Numbered from the stretch's first letter, positions 34,006 through 48,689 are shown. The stretch is 64,000 nucleotides of DNA from Serilophus lunatus (GCA_013399895.1 VXBA01005464.1:41354-105353); one strand, 5' to 3'. Notes: a model not told the origin generated them from the sequence alone. Program-made: numbers and translations.

Positions 34006-37000
34006 TATTTTGTTCAATGCATACAATCATTCGGTTAATGTAAATAATCTGTAATATATGAGTAATGCCATCTTTCCAAAGGAACATATTTACTTAGGTT
34101 ATTTTTCCCAAAGAAAATAAAGGAACTTTGTGTTTGTATGAAATAAAAAAGCCAGAATGCCAAGAGGTAAAAAAAAGTTTAAAACCATTAAAAACCTTTT
34201 ACCATTAAAAACCATTTATCCTCCAAAAGAAAATTTGTTATTATTTATTATTTGCATCTATCCAAATTCTCTTGTGTTTTTTTTTTTTTTCTTTTTGATG
34301 GTATCTGGTGTCACAGTAATTATTGCATTAAAAATTTTTAATAACACTTTGTGGTAAAGACAGGTCAGTTCTATTTCAAAGAAGGAAAAACCAAACTATG
34401 AAATTAAATAAACTTCCAAGTTAATTTTCAGGAGGATTTTCTTTCAGTTTTTATTTCAACATTTTTGGCATTTTTTTCCAAAGAATATGAAAAATGTAGG
34501 AAAGGCTCAAACCAAGACTCTCTTTTTCCTGTGGGAGAAATTTGTCTTTTTCAAAAGAATGCCCAATTTAAGAGCCTTAATGAGGTTTATCTAGGAAATA
34601 AGCATAGCATTAACAAGTTGTAGCAAGATGTATTCGGGACAAGTAAAAAAAGTGAACTCCAAAAATCAAAAGGCATTTTAATTTTGTAAATGGAATTTTC
34701 CACTTTTCAAGTCTTGGACATATAGTCCTTATATCCTAAGATTTTCTTCATGTTGGAAAATCTAGAATTTATTAGAAAAAGGATAGAAGTAATTCAAATA
34801 GTAGAACTTCTGAACTAGCCAATCACTAACATTCTGTTTATTAATTTTACAGTTTATAAATTATTTTATTGCTTTGATACACATTCATATTTTTATCTGA
34901 TTTCATATAAATATAATAATGACATTTCTACATTTTCCCTCAGCATCTATCATTCTGTAAAATGTTAATCTCTTATAGCAGTTGTAATTTTTTCATATAA
35001 AGAAAAATTATTTATGTCTTATGGAAAATTCCTATAAAATAATTTGGATTACAAGTAATCATTGTTGGTGAACTTTGATCAAGAATCAGCAATTGCTAGC
35101 AATCTCTTTCATAAATTACCAAGGAAATGGTCCACTGTTACTTCAGTTAAATGTGTCTGTAATTTATGCAGAACATTATCTGCAGGAAAATAAAACCTAG
35201 ATGTCTGGAATCTGAGATGATTTATAGAATATTATTGATAATTAATCTAACTGTAAACAAGCAGAGCAGGATGGAAAGGTATTGATGGGAGGCTTCAGGT
35301 TTTAACAAGTACAAAGGGCACCTGACTATGAGAACAGAGGTTTAGAGTTCCATCTGTGCTCTAGAATCCTACTACAAGTTGCTTATTCTCAGAGAAAAAA
35401 ATGTATGTACATTATTATTCAACCTAGAAAGTCAAAAGCAACTAGATGTGATATTAGTCACGTCGTAATTTAAGAGCTGCTTTCTACAGAGACAGGTCTG
35501 TCTTCAGTGGACTAATTCAAGTTCTCCATGAGACCATCATGCCTTACTCCTTGCACGAAAAACACAGCCATGTTTCCAGGTTTTTACTTCCACTCTAAGA
35601 TGTTATACATTTTACACACAGAACTATAGGGCTATAACTGTCTTTCTATTGTTTGCAAAGATCTTTATTTCAAGGGAGGTGAAGTTGTATTTTTTATGAA
35701 AAGAGAATCCAAACTAATATATATAATTTTACTATACATAATTGAATATAATTTAGTCCCTAAAATCAAAATTCCCAAATAAATCATTACTACACAATAG
35801 TCTGTTAAAAAAAATTTTAAAAACAAAAAATAATTTGAGATATTTTTAAATAATATTGAAATGAGGAAATAAAAAGACAAAATAAAATTTATTTTATCCA
35901 CATGCTGAGTTTTTTTTTTTTCAAATATAAAGACACATAACAGTACAACTTTGAATTTAAAACCCTTGTCTTATATGATACTCAGATGTACATTTTTGTT
36001 CCCTGAGAAAATAGAAGAGCTTTTGTGCTTCAATTTTATATGTATTTCCTTCTTTCTAGTGATGATACTGGAAAAAAAAATCTCGTTATAAAAGACAGGT
36101 GAAATAAGTTTGTTGAAAAAGAAAAAAATTGTGCCAATTTCTGGGAAAATACATTGATGTGTCTTTTATGCACAGTATTTCCTGCTTTTATTATAAGAGT
36201 TGCACAGACCTTTCATACTAACCCATAATGGTATATTTATCTAAATAATTACATGACTTCCCATCAATGAGGAAGATTATATTATGGAACCTATATTCCT
36301 GTGAGTACATGGGTTTGGATTTTTGGGTTTTGAGGGGTTTTTTATAGTGTCATAAAATTTTTTATTGTCTGTAACCTTTGCACTCTATATGCCTGCTATT
36401 AAATAAGCAGAATCCCTAAAAATAAACATTACAGAATACAAGATATACATCAAGAAACTGCCCTAGAGATCTTAAAATCTCTATTTGTTACCAAACTCTT
36501 TGTATCAGGCATCAAAGCTTCGTATTAAAATTCTTGTGCAGCAAAAGAAAGTTATTCGTTAATTCTCCTTTAAATACCCTAGAATTCTTATGTTAACTTT
36601 TAGTAAATATGAGCATTTTAGAAACAATTTCCATAATGGATTTGTCAAGAATTTTTGTTAACATTGGTTGACTCATGATACATGTGATGCACAGATCCCA
36701 TAAATAACATAAGTTATGCCCCTAGCTCACTATCATTGCACTGAAAATTGACTCCGCTGTAGCTGTCTATGCTATTGCATTCATAATAGAGTAACTCACA
36801 AATTTATTCTAGGCAGAGCACTTAAGGGGGGAAAAAAAAATAAAAATGGAAAGAAGCATGTATAAACAGGCACATTCAAATGGGGTGATTCACCAGAGGC
36901 TGTAGAAGGAAATGGGACAGAATCAGGAGCAGAATGAAAGTCTTCTGACTTCCATTACCTCCCAAAGCCACTACAACATGATAAGTCACATTTTTGAAAG

Positions 37001-39688
37001 CTAAAATAGTGTAAGTTATCTTACTGATAAACTGGGATACTATTCCCTTATCTTCTATTTTTTAATTTAAAATTGCTTATTTGTAGTGCACTGAAAACAG
37101 CAGACAAATGTTTTATAAAAAGGATTCTTAAAATATAGTGAAATGACTCTCAGGTATTGTGAAGCTTCCTTGTCTCCTAACTTTCTTGAAAGTGTTCTGC
37201 TGTTAGGATCTATGCTTGTACATCAACTATTAGTCGCATTACAAGGAAATACTAAATGCAACAGAAGAATATATATCAAAGTCTTTATTACTTCAGAAGA
37301 AGTGAATGATCATTAGTTTTATTAATACTGAGGAAAGAGGTATAGAAAAAAAATTAGGTAGAGAAGAGGAGAAAAGGCAAGGAAAGATAGACACATGAGG
37401 AGGAAAGAGACTTCAACCAAAACATGTGAAAAAGAAGAAAAAACCAAAGCAACTTAAAGAAAACTTGATCAAGAAAGATGTGTGCAAAGCAATAAATAGG
37501 ATAAACATAAAGAAACAATAAAAGTGACATGAAAAACAACTTGAGAACAAAGTTAATTTAATCCATACATGGTTACAAAGTTTTCAACTTCCTGCTGCAA
37601 AATGTCATGATGCAAATTTACTTTACCCGTCATCTTATAGCATTGTCTAAAAATACTGCCACAATGCAAATTATGTTTACATATAGACATTTCTCTGTCC
37701 CATACTATCAACACTTTTAATTCAACAGCTTTTTAGAAATTGGTATCAAAGTGATTTCTTCTTTTGTGTGATCTAGTTAGAAAAGCTGATTATTGACAAA
37801 AATATAATCAAAATTTCCACTGCAAAGACAATTGAGCAAAGAGAGATAAATTTTCATTTAAAGGTGGCCTTGATTTTTGGAGGAGAGGAGAACATACACT
37901 TTATAACATCATTCTACTGCCAACCAGCCTCATGTTTTAACAGAAAAAGTCAGAAATCTTTCCCTCGAGAAATCACACAATACTGCTGTGACTATCAAAG
38001 GCAGCACTATTTCATTCCTATATTTTCTTTCTTCAAGTGTGTCTCTATGTTACTTGTTATTAAATAATATTTACACATCTTTCTGTCTTCTTGTAGAGCT
38101 AGACACAATACAACAGGAGGGAAAATTTTCCTTGGGAGCATTGTCCAACAAAAACCACTGTAGTCAAGTAGGACTCAGACCTTGTGAGCTTGGCAGTGCT
38201 ATGGATCATTTCTTTCCACCTTTTGAATGGTGTGATCTTTGGCTTTATTACACAAAGGTAATAGGTGTATCATTCTTAAACCAGTGGAGCTTTAAGAACT
38301 CTGAAATTTCCTCGACAACAGCTGCAGTATCCGGAACACAGACTGACATTAGACTTCTTAACTTAGTTTTCATTAAGTTTTAGGAAAAATAAGTTTGAAA
38401 TGAAAACACAAATAATTAAATTAAGCAAATAAAAACATTAAAAAATATGAACAAATTTTAAAAAAGAGATTGCATCTAGTGCTTCTAAGAAGCTCTCAGC
38501 ATGAATCCAGATGAACAAAGCAATGTTGTCTGTCATTCCTCTCTGCCAGGTCTAAACAGTTTTAAACATATTTGGAAGCATAAGCTTAAGACAGAACATC
38601 TGTGCAAGCTGCCCTCAAAACCCTGTCTGATTCTTAGCAGTTCCTCTACTGCTAAATCATTTTTCATCTTGACTCTGCTTTCTAGGAATGTAGCCCTGGA
38701 ACAGGATTTAACAAGCTCTTCCTTGTCACCTCTGAGCCACATCTCATTGATTAAAATGGTCTATAACCTCCCCCTTTCTGCCATCCTCCTTCCCACACAG
38801 TCTTTAAAATTACTCTTGGAAAAAAATAAAGGAAGTCGAGTGGGTGTAGTGCTGTTCTGAAGGAGACTTGAATCCTAAATCCTAAAAGGAGTTTAGAAGG
38901 AGTGAATTTGCATCACAACTGATTCTGCACTAAAACAAAAGAATTCCTGTAAGTATATCTGTCATGAATTTGACTTGAAAAGAAAGAGCATGTGTAGACA
39001 AAAAGGGTGACACTAAAAACATTACCAACACTGCGAGAAGGGGCTAAAGGGTGATATATATGCAATATATTACAATTGAAATTCGAAATTTTTAAAGCTA
39101 GCTCATACATAATATGAACCGTAAAATAGGAACTTGTTTTGCTCATATGTCCATTTACAAGTACATGTTCCTTTACATAATTTAGATTAGTTCTAGCATA
39201 GATTAGGTCTAGCATGTTAAATACTGAAAGTCAAATAAGTCGCACAAAACACTTTTTAATCTGCATAAAGAATACAGAGACAACAATAATTTCTACTTAG
39301 ATTAGTTTTTTTCTCTTTATTAATCAGCATTCTAGGCTCCTGTGTTTGAAAGATTTTGAAAATATACCAATCAAAAGACAAGAATAGCAGCATAAAATAT
39401 TGATTGCTAAAATGTAAGCATATAAGCAGATTTAGTTTTATGACAGTTCCCATTTTGATATAAAGATAATGATTTTTTTAATGTTATTTCTAAATATTTA
39501 GCAACTATGCCTTATATAATCAAAGAATCTTAAAGTTAGGACCATGAAATTTTTCTATAGCTCATTCAGGGTCATACTTGACTTAGAGAAAAATGGAAAT
39601 TTAGAATATTAGAAGAGCGCTGAGCTGTACATCTACAGAAAGTATTCTTAGAGAGCAATGTACCCTAGAATACTTAAACAATAGAAAA
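34006..39688. other. 5.7 kb AT-rich DNA without recognised features
   Basis: A 17-bp direct duplication (ACCATTAAAAACC...) occurs near 34186-34215 and a purine-rich stretch at 37330-37560. No CR1 tails, LTR ends or convincing exons. Open frames are 131 codons or less and without known domains. Confidence 0.45.
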
Positions 39689-39960
39689 TGTAGCAGAATG
39701 TTGGGCTGTATTACAGCGTGTCAGACTATGATGCAATGTCTTTGGTATGTAAACATCATCTTGTGACTGTCCTGTGGCTCTGGGACAGTGACACATGACT
39801 ACCTTTCCTGTTGTCTATTGGCTGTGTTAACCGAAACAATCTTTGGACTATAAAACCAGATGAATTTGCAATAAAGAAGCTTCTCCATTTTGGCCCCTGT
39901 ACATATTGTATATAGACTGTCTTTCCTTCCTAGAAGCTCTGATTAACAACGCCGTGAACA
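39689..39960 (+). mobile_element. LTR candidate, plus orientation
   Basis: Starts TGTAGCAGAATG and ends GTGAACA. TATAAAA lies at 39849-39855 and AATAAA at 39870-39875, followed by a T/C-rich segment. The 21-bp gap between the two signals would suit a retroviral LTR with a very short R region, as known for alpharetroviruses. No target-site duplication is visible and no primer-binding site is certain downstream. It could instead be a chance promoter-like arrangement. Confidence 0.45.
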
Positions 39961-42900
39961 CAAAGCTAGTATGTTTAGTTAGCCGTTGTGGTTTCAGAGA
40001 GTCCTGATCCCTGATGCCACCAAATTGATGATTCCATTCTAAGAGATCACAAACACAACTAGACAACAAGAAAAGAATCAACTAAGGAGGTTAATTCAAT
40101 AGAGAATTGTTTTAAATAAGGAATAAAGTAGATGATCTTTAACTAAAATTAGTGTTATGTCTTAGGATGTAGTTAAAACAATAAGGTAGGGAGTCAAAGC
40201 TTAATGAAATTGGTTTGTGCTTATGTTGAGTTTTCCAACATGAAAAGGTCAGGCAAAGTTTGGGCTATGCTGATGAAGTCAACGAGACCGCAGCAAGACC
40301 CCAGACTCAATTCAAGGCTGAAAAAAAATGCGAGATGGCAGCATTGCTCCATGAATGAGACACTAGAAGAAATATGAGAATACCTAGATGATGTAAAGAA
40401 GGAATTGGAATAGTTGGTAAGTGTAATTGAGTTCTTTGTTCAAAATTGTCTAAACACCCTGTTTTGAGTTTACTCCCTTGAACTGCTTATGGTGAATAAT
40501 TCCCAGTGGCTCCCAGTATCATTAATAAACAGAATGTTCCATCTAACAACTCTCCATTGCTGAGTGTGATTTTTGGATCTTTGATTCATGTATTATGAGT
40601 ATCAGAGGGTAATCGAGATATGATTCAACCAGGCTTGCATGGGCAAAAGATGGTACAAACACACAAAATTTGTCTCCAATGGTAAGAAGTACATGAAAGA
40701 ACTCCCAGAATTTCAGTATTAGAAGACTTCACAGAAAGGAAGACAGGTATTCTTTTCAGGTTCAAACCAAGCACTTTTTCTTACTGATGACAGATGCAGG
40801 CAATAGAAACGAAGCCTTATGTCTGCATTTCTGTCTCATCTCTAACTTAGTTCCAGAATGTGAGGGCACCAAAAGTCCTTCCTATCAGAGCAGTGATATC
40901 GGATGAGAGACTGAAACACTGAGTAGCCTGAAACTAAGCATCTTTATATGAAGATAAAAGTTGAAGGCAGATGCCAAGAGTAAAATATGTTTTCTCACTC
41001 TGCCCTGAACCCAAGATTTGCTTTAATTAATGGACAAAATTCTCACATTAAATAAATGTGTGATAAATGTCTCAAGAAAATATTATGTCAGTCATCTAAG
41101 AGCCCAGGCACCATTATTTCCATGAATGCAATTCACTTTCAGGTGTCGTGAGACAGATTTCCAGAAACCTACTTTGCTAGGAGGCTTCTGGACGAGAATT
41201 TGAGAGCACAGCTGTTGTTGCTGCCAGCCCAGCTGCCTGCTTTTGCATATACTCCCATGAATCACAGGAGGTTCACAAATACAGGTTTTGCAGCCAATGA
41301 TCCACAGACAGATTGTTGGCGGTTTTGCAGCTACGAGGCAGAGGGACCACATGCAGGGATACAACAAAGATTATCATTATTTAGGCATACAAGGATTATT
41401 AGAGAGGTGTGAGAATCTGAGAAAAATTTGCCTGCTTTTTACTTTGTGCATAAGTATTCATCACTATCCTTCCTAGACTCATAGTAAACATAAAGAGCTT
41501 AGACAGAATCTAATCTCTACAACCCCTAGCCTCCTTCTGGATCTTTTCCAGAGTATTGTTGTTTAGACATTGACCATAATTTATACATTGACCACAGAGG
41601 AGAAAAATGGAAGACTAAAGTTTCATTGCACAAATCAAAATACCTTGTATTAAACCCAGTGGAAATCATACAAAACATTTTTGATTTTTATTTGCATCTG
41701 ATAGTTTGGCTTAGGAACCAAGAGATTAAGTGTTATTATCTACAGAATCACTGACAGAGGGTCCACTTATCTTTACATCTTAATTGAGATCTTGGTAAAT
41801 GACAGAGCTCTTAAACATGACCATACTGCACCTTACAACTGTGTCTTCATCCTTAGACTGGACCATGATTACTATAGAGAAGCAATAAACATTCTTGAGT
41901 CAGAAGATTATTAAAAATCAAAGTACTAAATAAGCTAATTAAAGAAACACCCTATAAAAACATTTACATGTTTGAACTGTACAGTGGTGAGTCGGGAAAA
42001 AACTATCAATATTCTTGCTCTGTAGTTGTCTTAATTTCAAATGTAATTTAATTACTGACAGTAACACTCATAGAAAGAATATATTTGAAGGTAGAAAATG
42101 TAGATGACAATCCTACTTTAACTTTTACGGAACCTAGAGAAACTACTCTTATTTCTTTGATATTTTTGTAGTCTCACTGCTGACATTTTAGCATCTTGCT
42201 TGTTATATTCCATTACCAGACAACAGTAGCAACAGGAGAAAAGTGTATGAAGTCAGACTCGCACTCAGATATTGATTAGTGCTTTAGTTATGTTGACTGA
42301 TGGAAAATGAGATGCAATTGCTTGGTATTGATAATAATAGACTTTGCACCAACTTGTAATAGAGGAGAGATTTTGGTCAAAATATTAAGTTATGACTTTA
42401 TCTAAACAATATGACATGTTTCTCTAAGTTACTGATGAGGCATTTTGAGAGCATACATTTGAAGTACAGCTTGGAAATACTGTAGTAATTTTACCATATG
42501 GATACCAGTGTTTATTGAGTGATTTTCTACTCCTTCATATGCTTTTATTAGCATTAGACTGATAAAATATTCGTATTAGACTAAAAAAAATATGCAGACT
42601 AATGAAATATGCATTTCATTGCACTTTATGTACTGTAGGTTCAGTCTTATATTTGTACATGTATGCATCATGTATATGGTATGCTTAGTGTAAAACCCCG
42701 AGCTTGCCCCACAAGATCAAAAAAGGGGTTTATATCAAAAAGATGTTAGGCCTCAAAAATTGCCTTGATGGATTCATTAAAACATCCTTAGATTCTTTAA
42801 TACCTTGAGGTTGTGCATGGGAAAAACATAATTTCGTTTTCTTTCTGAAAGATATCATGTGATTTTACAGGATTTTGACTACTGAAACCTTTTTTTCCTT

Positions 42901-44295
42901 CCAACTGCTACTCAAAGTGTTAAGACAAATGTCCTTTTTAAGGCAAATGGTTTAATGAAAATAAGTGTAAAATTTTTTAGTAAATGCTTATCTTAATTTT
43001 CATTTTTTTTTTTCACTACTCCCGACTAGAATACTTTTTTAAAGTACCTTTTCTAAGAACTAATCAGGGAAGATGCCCCAAAATACTATATTAATCCTAA
43101 CTCTCATGGGTGACATGGCCACAGGGATAAAGCATAACAGGTCTGTATTCTAAAGCCATTTAGTCACATATGATTTGCCAAATCAGATCATAGTCATGAA
43201 GTTCAGGGGCAAGAGAGCTCATTCCATTATGTCAGAGAGACAAATAGAAAAAAGTGTTACACTTGACCAAGTAAATTACTTCTGTCTTCAGAACAAGTTT
43301 ACAAAATTTGCAGAATGTAATCCTACCACTCTGAATGTTCTTTGAGTCTAAAGATTATTTTGAAGTGATTCTATGAGAGCTATGCTGAGAAAGACTGAAG
43401 GGTCGGTCTTATCTAAACAGCATAGATAAGACATTACTTTTTAACACTGTTTAAAGCAGGGAAAACTCTTGTCTTGAAAATAGTTTCTGTAACATTTCTG
43501 TTCTTGAGCTGTAATCTACAAAGGAGTCTACATTTTGGTTGCTCATAAATGTGTTTAGTAAATCTTTAAACAAGGGGCTCTTTACAATCTCTGTAAAAAT
43601 CTACTGACCTTACTGTCTTTTTTCCACTGTGGAAAGGAGACATATTTCCTGATTTGTGGTAGGTAACAAGACCTTTTGACCTTTTCAAAGACTCTGATCA
43701 ATTCCTTGTATCTGTCTCTTTAGCCTTATTCTACTATTTTTAGTGCTATGTCACTTTTCCTCTCTGATTTTCTTTTGCAACTCAGTAAATAAAAATCTTA
43801 AGAAATGAAAGCCTGTCTTTTTCAGAAGGTGGCTTTTCTACCACTGAGCAAAGTCTGATTGTGAGACTACTACCTGATCTTACCTCATTCTTCTTCTTCA
43901 TTCTTCTTCTGCTCCCAATTTCTCCTCTGAAAGTTGTTCCTCTATGCAAATCATATACTATTATTGAAGTCAAGAGAAAAAAAATCATGAAAAGTATCTA
44001 TTAGCTAAAGCATTTACAATGAAAAATTGGAATGTAGACTGCCTGATTCGTTTGCCCTTATTTGTGTGAAAACCCTGTTCATGGAGAATATGTTTCTAAA
44101 ATTTTTCTAAACAACGCTCCTCACCATTGAAACACAGTAAAATTAATTACAGCAAATTCTCATTATAATCAATTCTGTTTGTGAAGTTAGATAATGTAAG
44201 AGCCACACTGTTTCTTTGATCTTCGCAAGTTTCTTCCCACATACTTTGCAATTATCTATGAATTTTTTATCACTTACCTGATCTCCTTCTGTGAC
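39961..44295. other. Unassigned AT-rich DNA
   Basis: No transposon ends recognised. A short CTTCTT repeat lies at about 43884-43910. No convincing coding exon. Confidence 0.45.
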
Positions 44296-44372
44296 ATGGG
44301 TTGGAACTAGATGATCTTTAGGTTTCTTCTAATCCAAACTATTCTATAATTCCATGATGACTCTATAACTGA
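44296..44372 (+). mobile_element. CR1 LINE, extreme 3' end
   Basis: 'tgggttggaactagatgatc', 'cttctaatccaaactattct', then a decayed ATTCCATGA tail. Only the last ~75 bp of CR1 remain. Confidence 0.7.
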
Positions 44373-44384
44373 CAAACCTGATAT

Positions 44385-45078
44385 TCTTCTATGACCATAT
44401 GACCCACTCAGCAGAGGAAAGGCTGTGAATACTGTTTAAGAGGAATTTCATAAAGGCTTTTACAAAAATTTCCACACCGCTCTCCTGGAGGAACTGGCTG
44501 CTTAAGGCTTGGCATGTACAATGGGTAAAAACAAATGGCTTGATGGCTGGCCCCAGAAGAGGTAGTGAAAGGAGTTACATCAATCAGTTTTGGGACCTCG
44601 ACCAAAAGAAAGACATTGAAGTGCTGGAGCAAGTCCACACAATAGCAACTGAGCTGGTGAAGGGTTTAAAGAGTAAGTCCAATGAGTCCAATGGCTGAGG
44701 GAGCTGGAGTGTTTAGAAAAGGAGGCTCATGAGAGATGTTCTCATTCTCTAAAACTACCTGAAAGGAGGTTGTAGCCAAGTGAGTCAGTCAGTCCCTTCT
44801 CCCACGTAACAAGAAACAGGACAGAAGGAAATGGCTGCAAGTTGCACCAGTGGAGGTTTAGATTAGATATTAGGAAAAATTTATTCACTGAAAGGGTTGT
44901 CAAGCACTAGAGCAAGGTCCCTATGCAAGCAGTTGAGTTGCTGTCCCTGAAGATATTCAAAAAACGTGTAGATGTGGCACTTAGGGACATGTCTTAGAGG
45001 TGACTTTGACAGTGTTAGGTTTACAGTTGGAGTCAATGACCTTAGAGGTCTTTTCCAATCTCAGATACAGTGATTCTA
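44385..45078 (+). mobile_element. CR1 LINE with internal deletion
   Basis: The 5' part matches the reverse transcriptase region ('ggaaaggctgtgaatactgt', 'ctcctggaggaactggctgc', 'gtgaaaggagttacatc'). At about 44583 it jumps directly to much later CR1 text ('agaaagacattgaagtgctg', 'gagctggtgaagggt'), skipping the PQG and ADD motif region. It then runs on to 'gaccttagaggtcttttcca' and a short GTGATTCTA tail. Confidence 0.82.
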
Positions 45079-47467
45079 ATTTTTTCTGGATGCATGCTAA
45101 CTATATGTTACTATTTCACATTAATACTGTAGCATCTGAGCTTCACAAAACCCCTCAATATTAATTTATTTGTAGATTGTACAGTTATTCCTATCTAGCT
45201 TTAAAACATTGACATGTTTTGTTATTTAAGGCATGGATATTTCATATTACTGTCTGTCAGAAAAGAAGATTAAAGTCAAATGTGCAAGGTTGTCGAACTT
45301 GCATTGCACCTTTTGAGACTACCACACTTAGAACAATTTGCTACCAATTTTCTTGTGCGTCAGATAAACTGCATTGCAAAATAGTCAGCCACTTCTATTA
45401 AAATTATCCTTAGTTTTGTGCTTCCAGAAGAAGCAACTTTATAGAGACTGGGAAACAGATTTTAGACAAGATCTATCTTATTTCACACTTGCCCCTGTAT
45501 TTTCTAAATATTTCCCAAACTGAAGTAAAGTACACTCTTTTTTTTTTTTTTTTTCTGATTTCTTGAAAAAAAAAAATCAGTGTATGCCAAATTCCCTCTC
45601 AGGCTTTTATTTTGTTTGGTTGGGTCTTTTTTGTTTGGTTGTTTTTTTTAAGAAGAATAAAAAAGAAGAGGAACATGAATGTCTTTTTCTAAAAGCGTAG
45701 ATGTGAGAAAAGTGGTCTGTTTTGGTTTGTTTTAAGGTGTACTTTTTTGTATATATTTTGTTGAATAATTCAAAGCAAAGTTTGAGACCAAATTGTCAAA
45801 TTTCATTTTTTTAAAAAAAAATATAATAAATTTATAGTCTGCCTATAAAAGATAGAGATATACAGCCAAGAAACCTGTCTTACCATGGTAGATATTAGAT
45901 TGGAGTATTAGAATGTGCACTTCCTGCCTCATGCTCATAACAAGACACAACAAAGTAAAATATCCCAGTGGTCCTCTGAAAAGCTAAGAAAACAGAAATC
46001 CACATGACTTGTAATCATTAAAAACGCATTGGCATTCCCCACAAGATTAAGCAAGATTAGCCTTGGAAAAAAATCCAATTTAGGCAGTTGCAATGCATTC
46101 ACATAAATTACTCCTTCACTCTCACTTTTTATTTTTCTTCTTGTTGTTATTTTGTGGGTTGATTTCTTTTGATTTTATTTTCCTGCATTCATGTGTGTTT
46201 ACATAGTCACTATTATATTCTTCATATAGAGTACCTCATGGTTTAATACTTGTTGGAAATATTTACAACCAAACGTACTGCAGAAATGCTGGTCTTTGTG
46301 TGAGAAATGAATGAGACATAATATCAGTCAACCAGAGGGCAAGACAATGATTGAGGTCATTCAATTAAGCCATAATTTTATTAACTTCTCTGGGAATTTC
46401 ACATCAATAAATCATACAACCCCGCTAGTTCTTTCTCTGTAAATAATTTCACTTTGTGAGAGCTGCTATCAGCTGTTGTCAACACTCCACTGCCATCTTA
46501 CACTGGAAAAGGTTAAAGACAGAGGTAAATTTACTCCTTTCTTTACTGTGTTTTTTTCCCCTTGATTTCTACTCATTGATTTTCATTCCTTCTTTTCCTT
46601 AAGGAATTTTTTCCATCCTGTACATTAGAAATATAAATACTGTCAGTGAAATGGACAAGTTCTGCCCACAGCTCAGTGTCTGTAAAGAGTACATATCACT
46701 GGCTAATAATTGAACCACACACAGTTTTTACAAACTCAGAGAGGAAAGAGACCCTCCTAGCATCCGACAAGTCTGCTGGCAAAACAGGGTCCTGGCCTGA
46801 AGCCAGTAATCAACCAGCAAGGCTGGTTTTGTTGTGCATTACTGTAGGACTCTGAAATGTTTTAGCAAAGATAGCACTGGATATCTGCTGTAACAGAAAG
46901 AATATAATAAATACTAACTTTTGTCATTTTTACGTCTTATATCAGGAAGGCCAGGTCCATCATAAAACATTTGAGGATTGCAGTATAAAATATATTAATG
47001 ATGCTGTAAATCATAGTGATATTAACAAACACTCCTCTTATTATAGGAAGCCAAGACACAAGAATAGAACAGGGGTTCTAATCCCTAATTAACCACAGCC
47101 ATGGAAAACCATGTGCCTGGCCACTGCTTGCTAATTAAAATTCATTTATGGAAGTACCTATGTTTCTTGCAATCATTTATACTTAAAGAATTTAGGACCA
47201 AGATAATTGTAGACTTTTTCCTGGTAAATTAATGGTATTAAATATTTTAATTTTTACAATGCATTTATCCTGATTTATTCTCCATGAAATTCTGTACAAG
47301 AGGTTTCAAAACAATCCCTTAGAAAAAGTAGTAGAACTAGCTGCTCTCTCTCTTTCAGAATATTTCTGGACCAAAAGTTATGCAAATTAGATAAAATGGC
47401 AGAGAATAGTTCTTTCACATGATTTCCTACTGAGACAGTTTATGTAAATTCATGAATAAAAGTCATT

Positions 47468-47531
<64 letters not shown>

Positions 47532-48689
47532 TAATATTACAAGAGTAGTGAGAATGTACAGGGCTAACTTTTAAAAAGATGTTTGCTTTTTTTTATTCAT
47601 TTAAAACACATCCTGGGGTTTTGGTTCTCTTCAGTGTCATTTTAAAATTTTCCTTCTTTCTGTAACAGTTCATTTTGTATGGGTATGTTGTCCATGTATA
47701 AGATAATTATAACTATATCTGTGAGCTGTGCAATTTTCAAGGGCATAGTTTACATTTTGAGGGAATCACTATAAGGATTCTGTCACATGACCACATTTGG
47801 GATTCTGTAATATGGAAAAATGGAATATAAATTCTAAGGGTTTTCTGAAATCCAACAAATATTTACCTTTTATTTTTTTATTAAGGTCAGAATTCCTTTA
47901 ATTGTTTATTCCTTTAAGTATTCAATTAATGTACAACTCTGCTGTATGGAAGCCAAATTTTTCTTTCATTTAAGCCATTATTAACCTAACGGAGCCCATT
48001 GTTTTGAACAGGATTACTTTAGAGTTATAAAACTGGATATGTAGGGAGATTGAATGGACCTTGCAGAACAGATCACAAGGAGATAGGCTGATTTAAAGAT
48101 TTCTCTTTTTGTTCAGGGACCTTTGGTAGCTAGGAGACTTAAACTTGAAAGAATGTGTGAGAATGATAGCATTCTGTCTTTCCCTGCAGCTGTTTTTTGC
48201 CAAAATAGGCAAAACAGGAGAGCTTTATCAAAAAAGGTGCTTGCAAGTTGTAAAAGGGCTTTAAAGCATTATATCTTACAGAGTGGGGGAAAGAAAGAAG
48301 AGAAGAGTGAAGGAGAACTGCAAAAAAAAAGAAAGCCAGAGTGCACTGTATATGCATGCACATACATGCATGCTTGGAAATTTAAGCCACAAAGCACAGA
48401 GCGGGTGTGTGATTGTTTTCCCCATCTGGCAGCAAGTTTTCACAGTCATTATAATGTTTAAGAATAAAATTTCCTCTAAAGCTCTAAATGGCTCAATTCT
48501 GTGGTTATCTGTTCGTATATTGAAGCATGCACCTTAGTCTGCTTAAAATATGGTCACTGGACTTGGCTGGGGAAAAAAGTCTCACTATTTAAGACAAATC
48601 GTATTAAACCCATTCACACCTTTTAAGAATATCTTCTTTTGTTCAGTCTAATAATATAACTTTGAAGGTTTATATTAGGTACTAATAAA
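45079..48689. other. Unassigned AT-rich DNA with homopolymer tracts
   Basis: Includes T17 at 45538-45554, a (GTTTT)-rich patch near 45610-45650 and the A56 tract listed separately. No gene is called; the 112-codon frame at 48123-48461 has no known domain. Confidence 0.45.
47470..47525 (+). repeat. A56 homopolymer
   Basis: Fifty-six uninterrupted A residues. AATAAA lies about a dozen bases upstream (GAATAAAAGTCATTGC), the arrangement of a polyadenylated transcript end. A retrocopied mRNA end is possible, but I recognise no parent gene and no target-site duplication. A slippage-expanded A-run is the simpler view. Confidence 0.9.
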
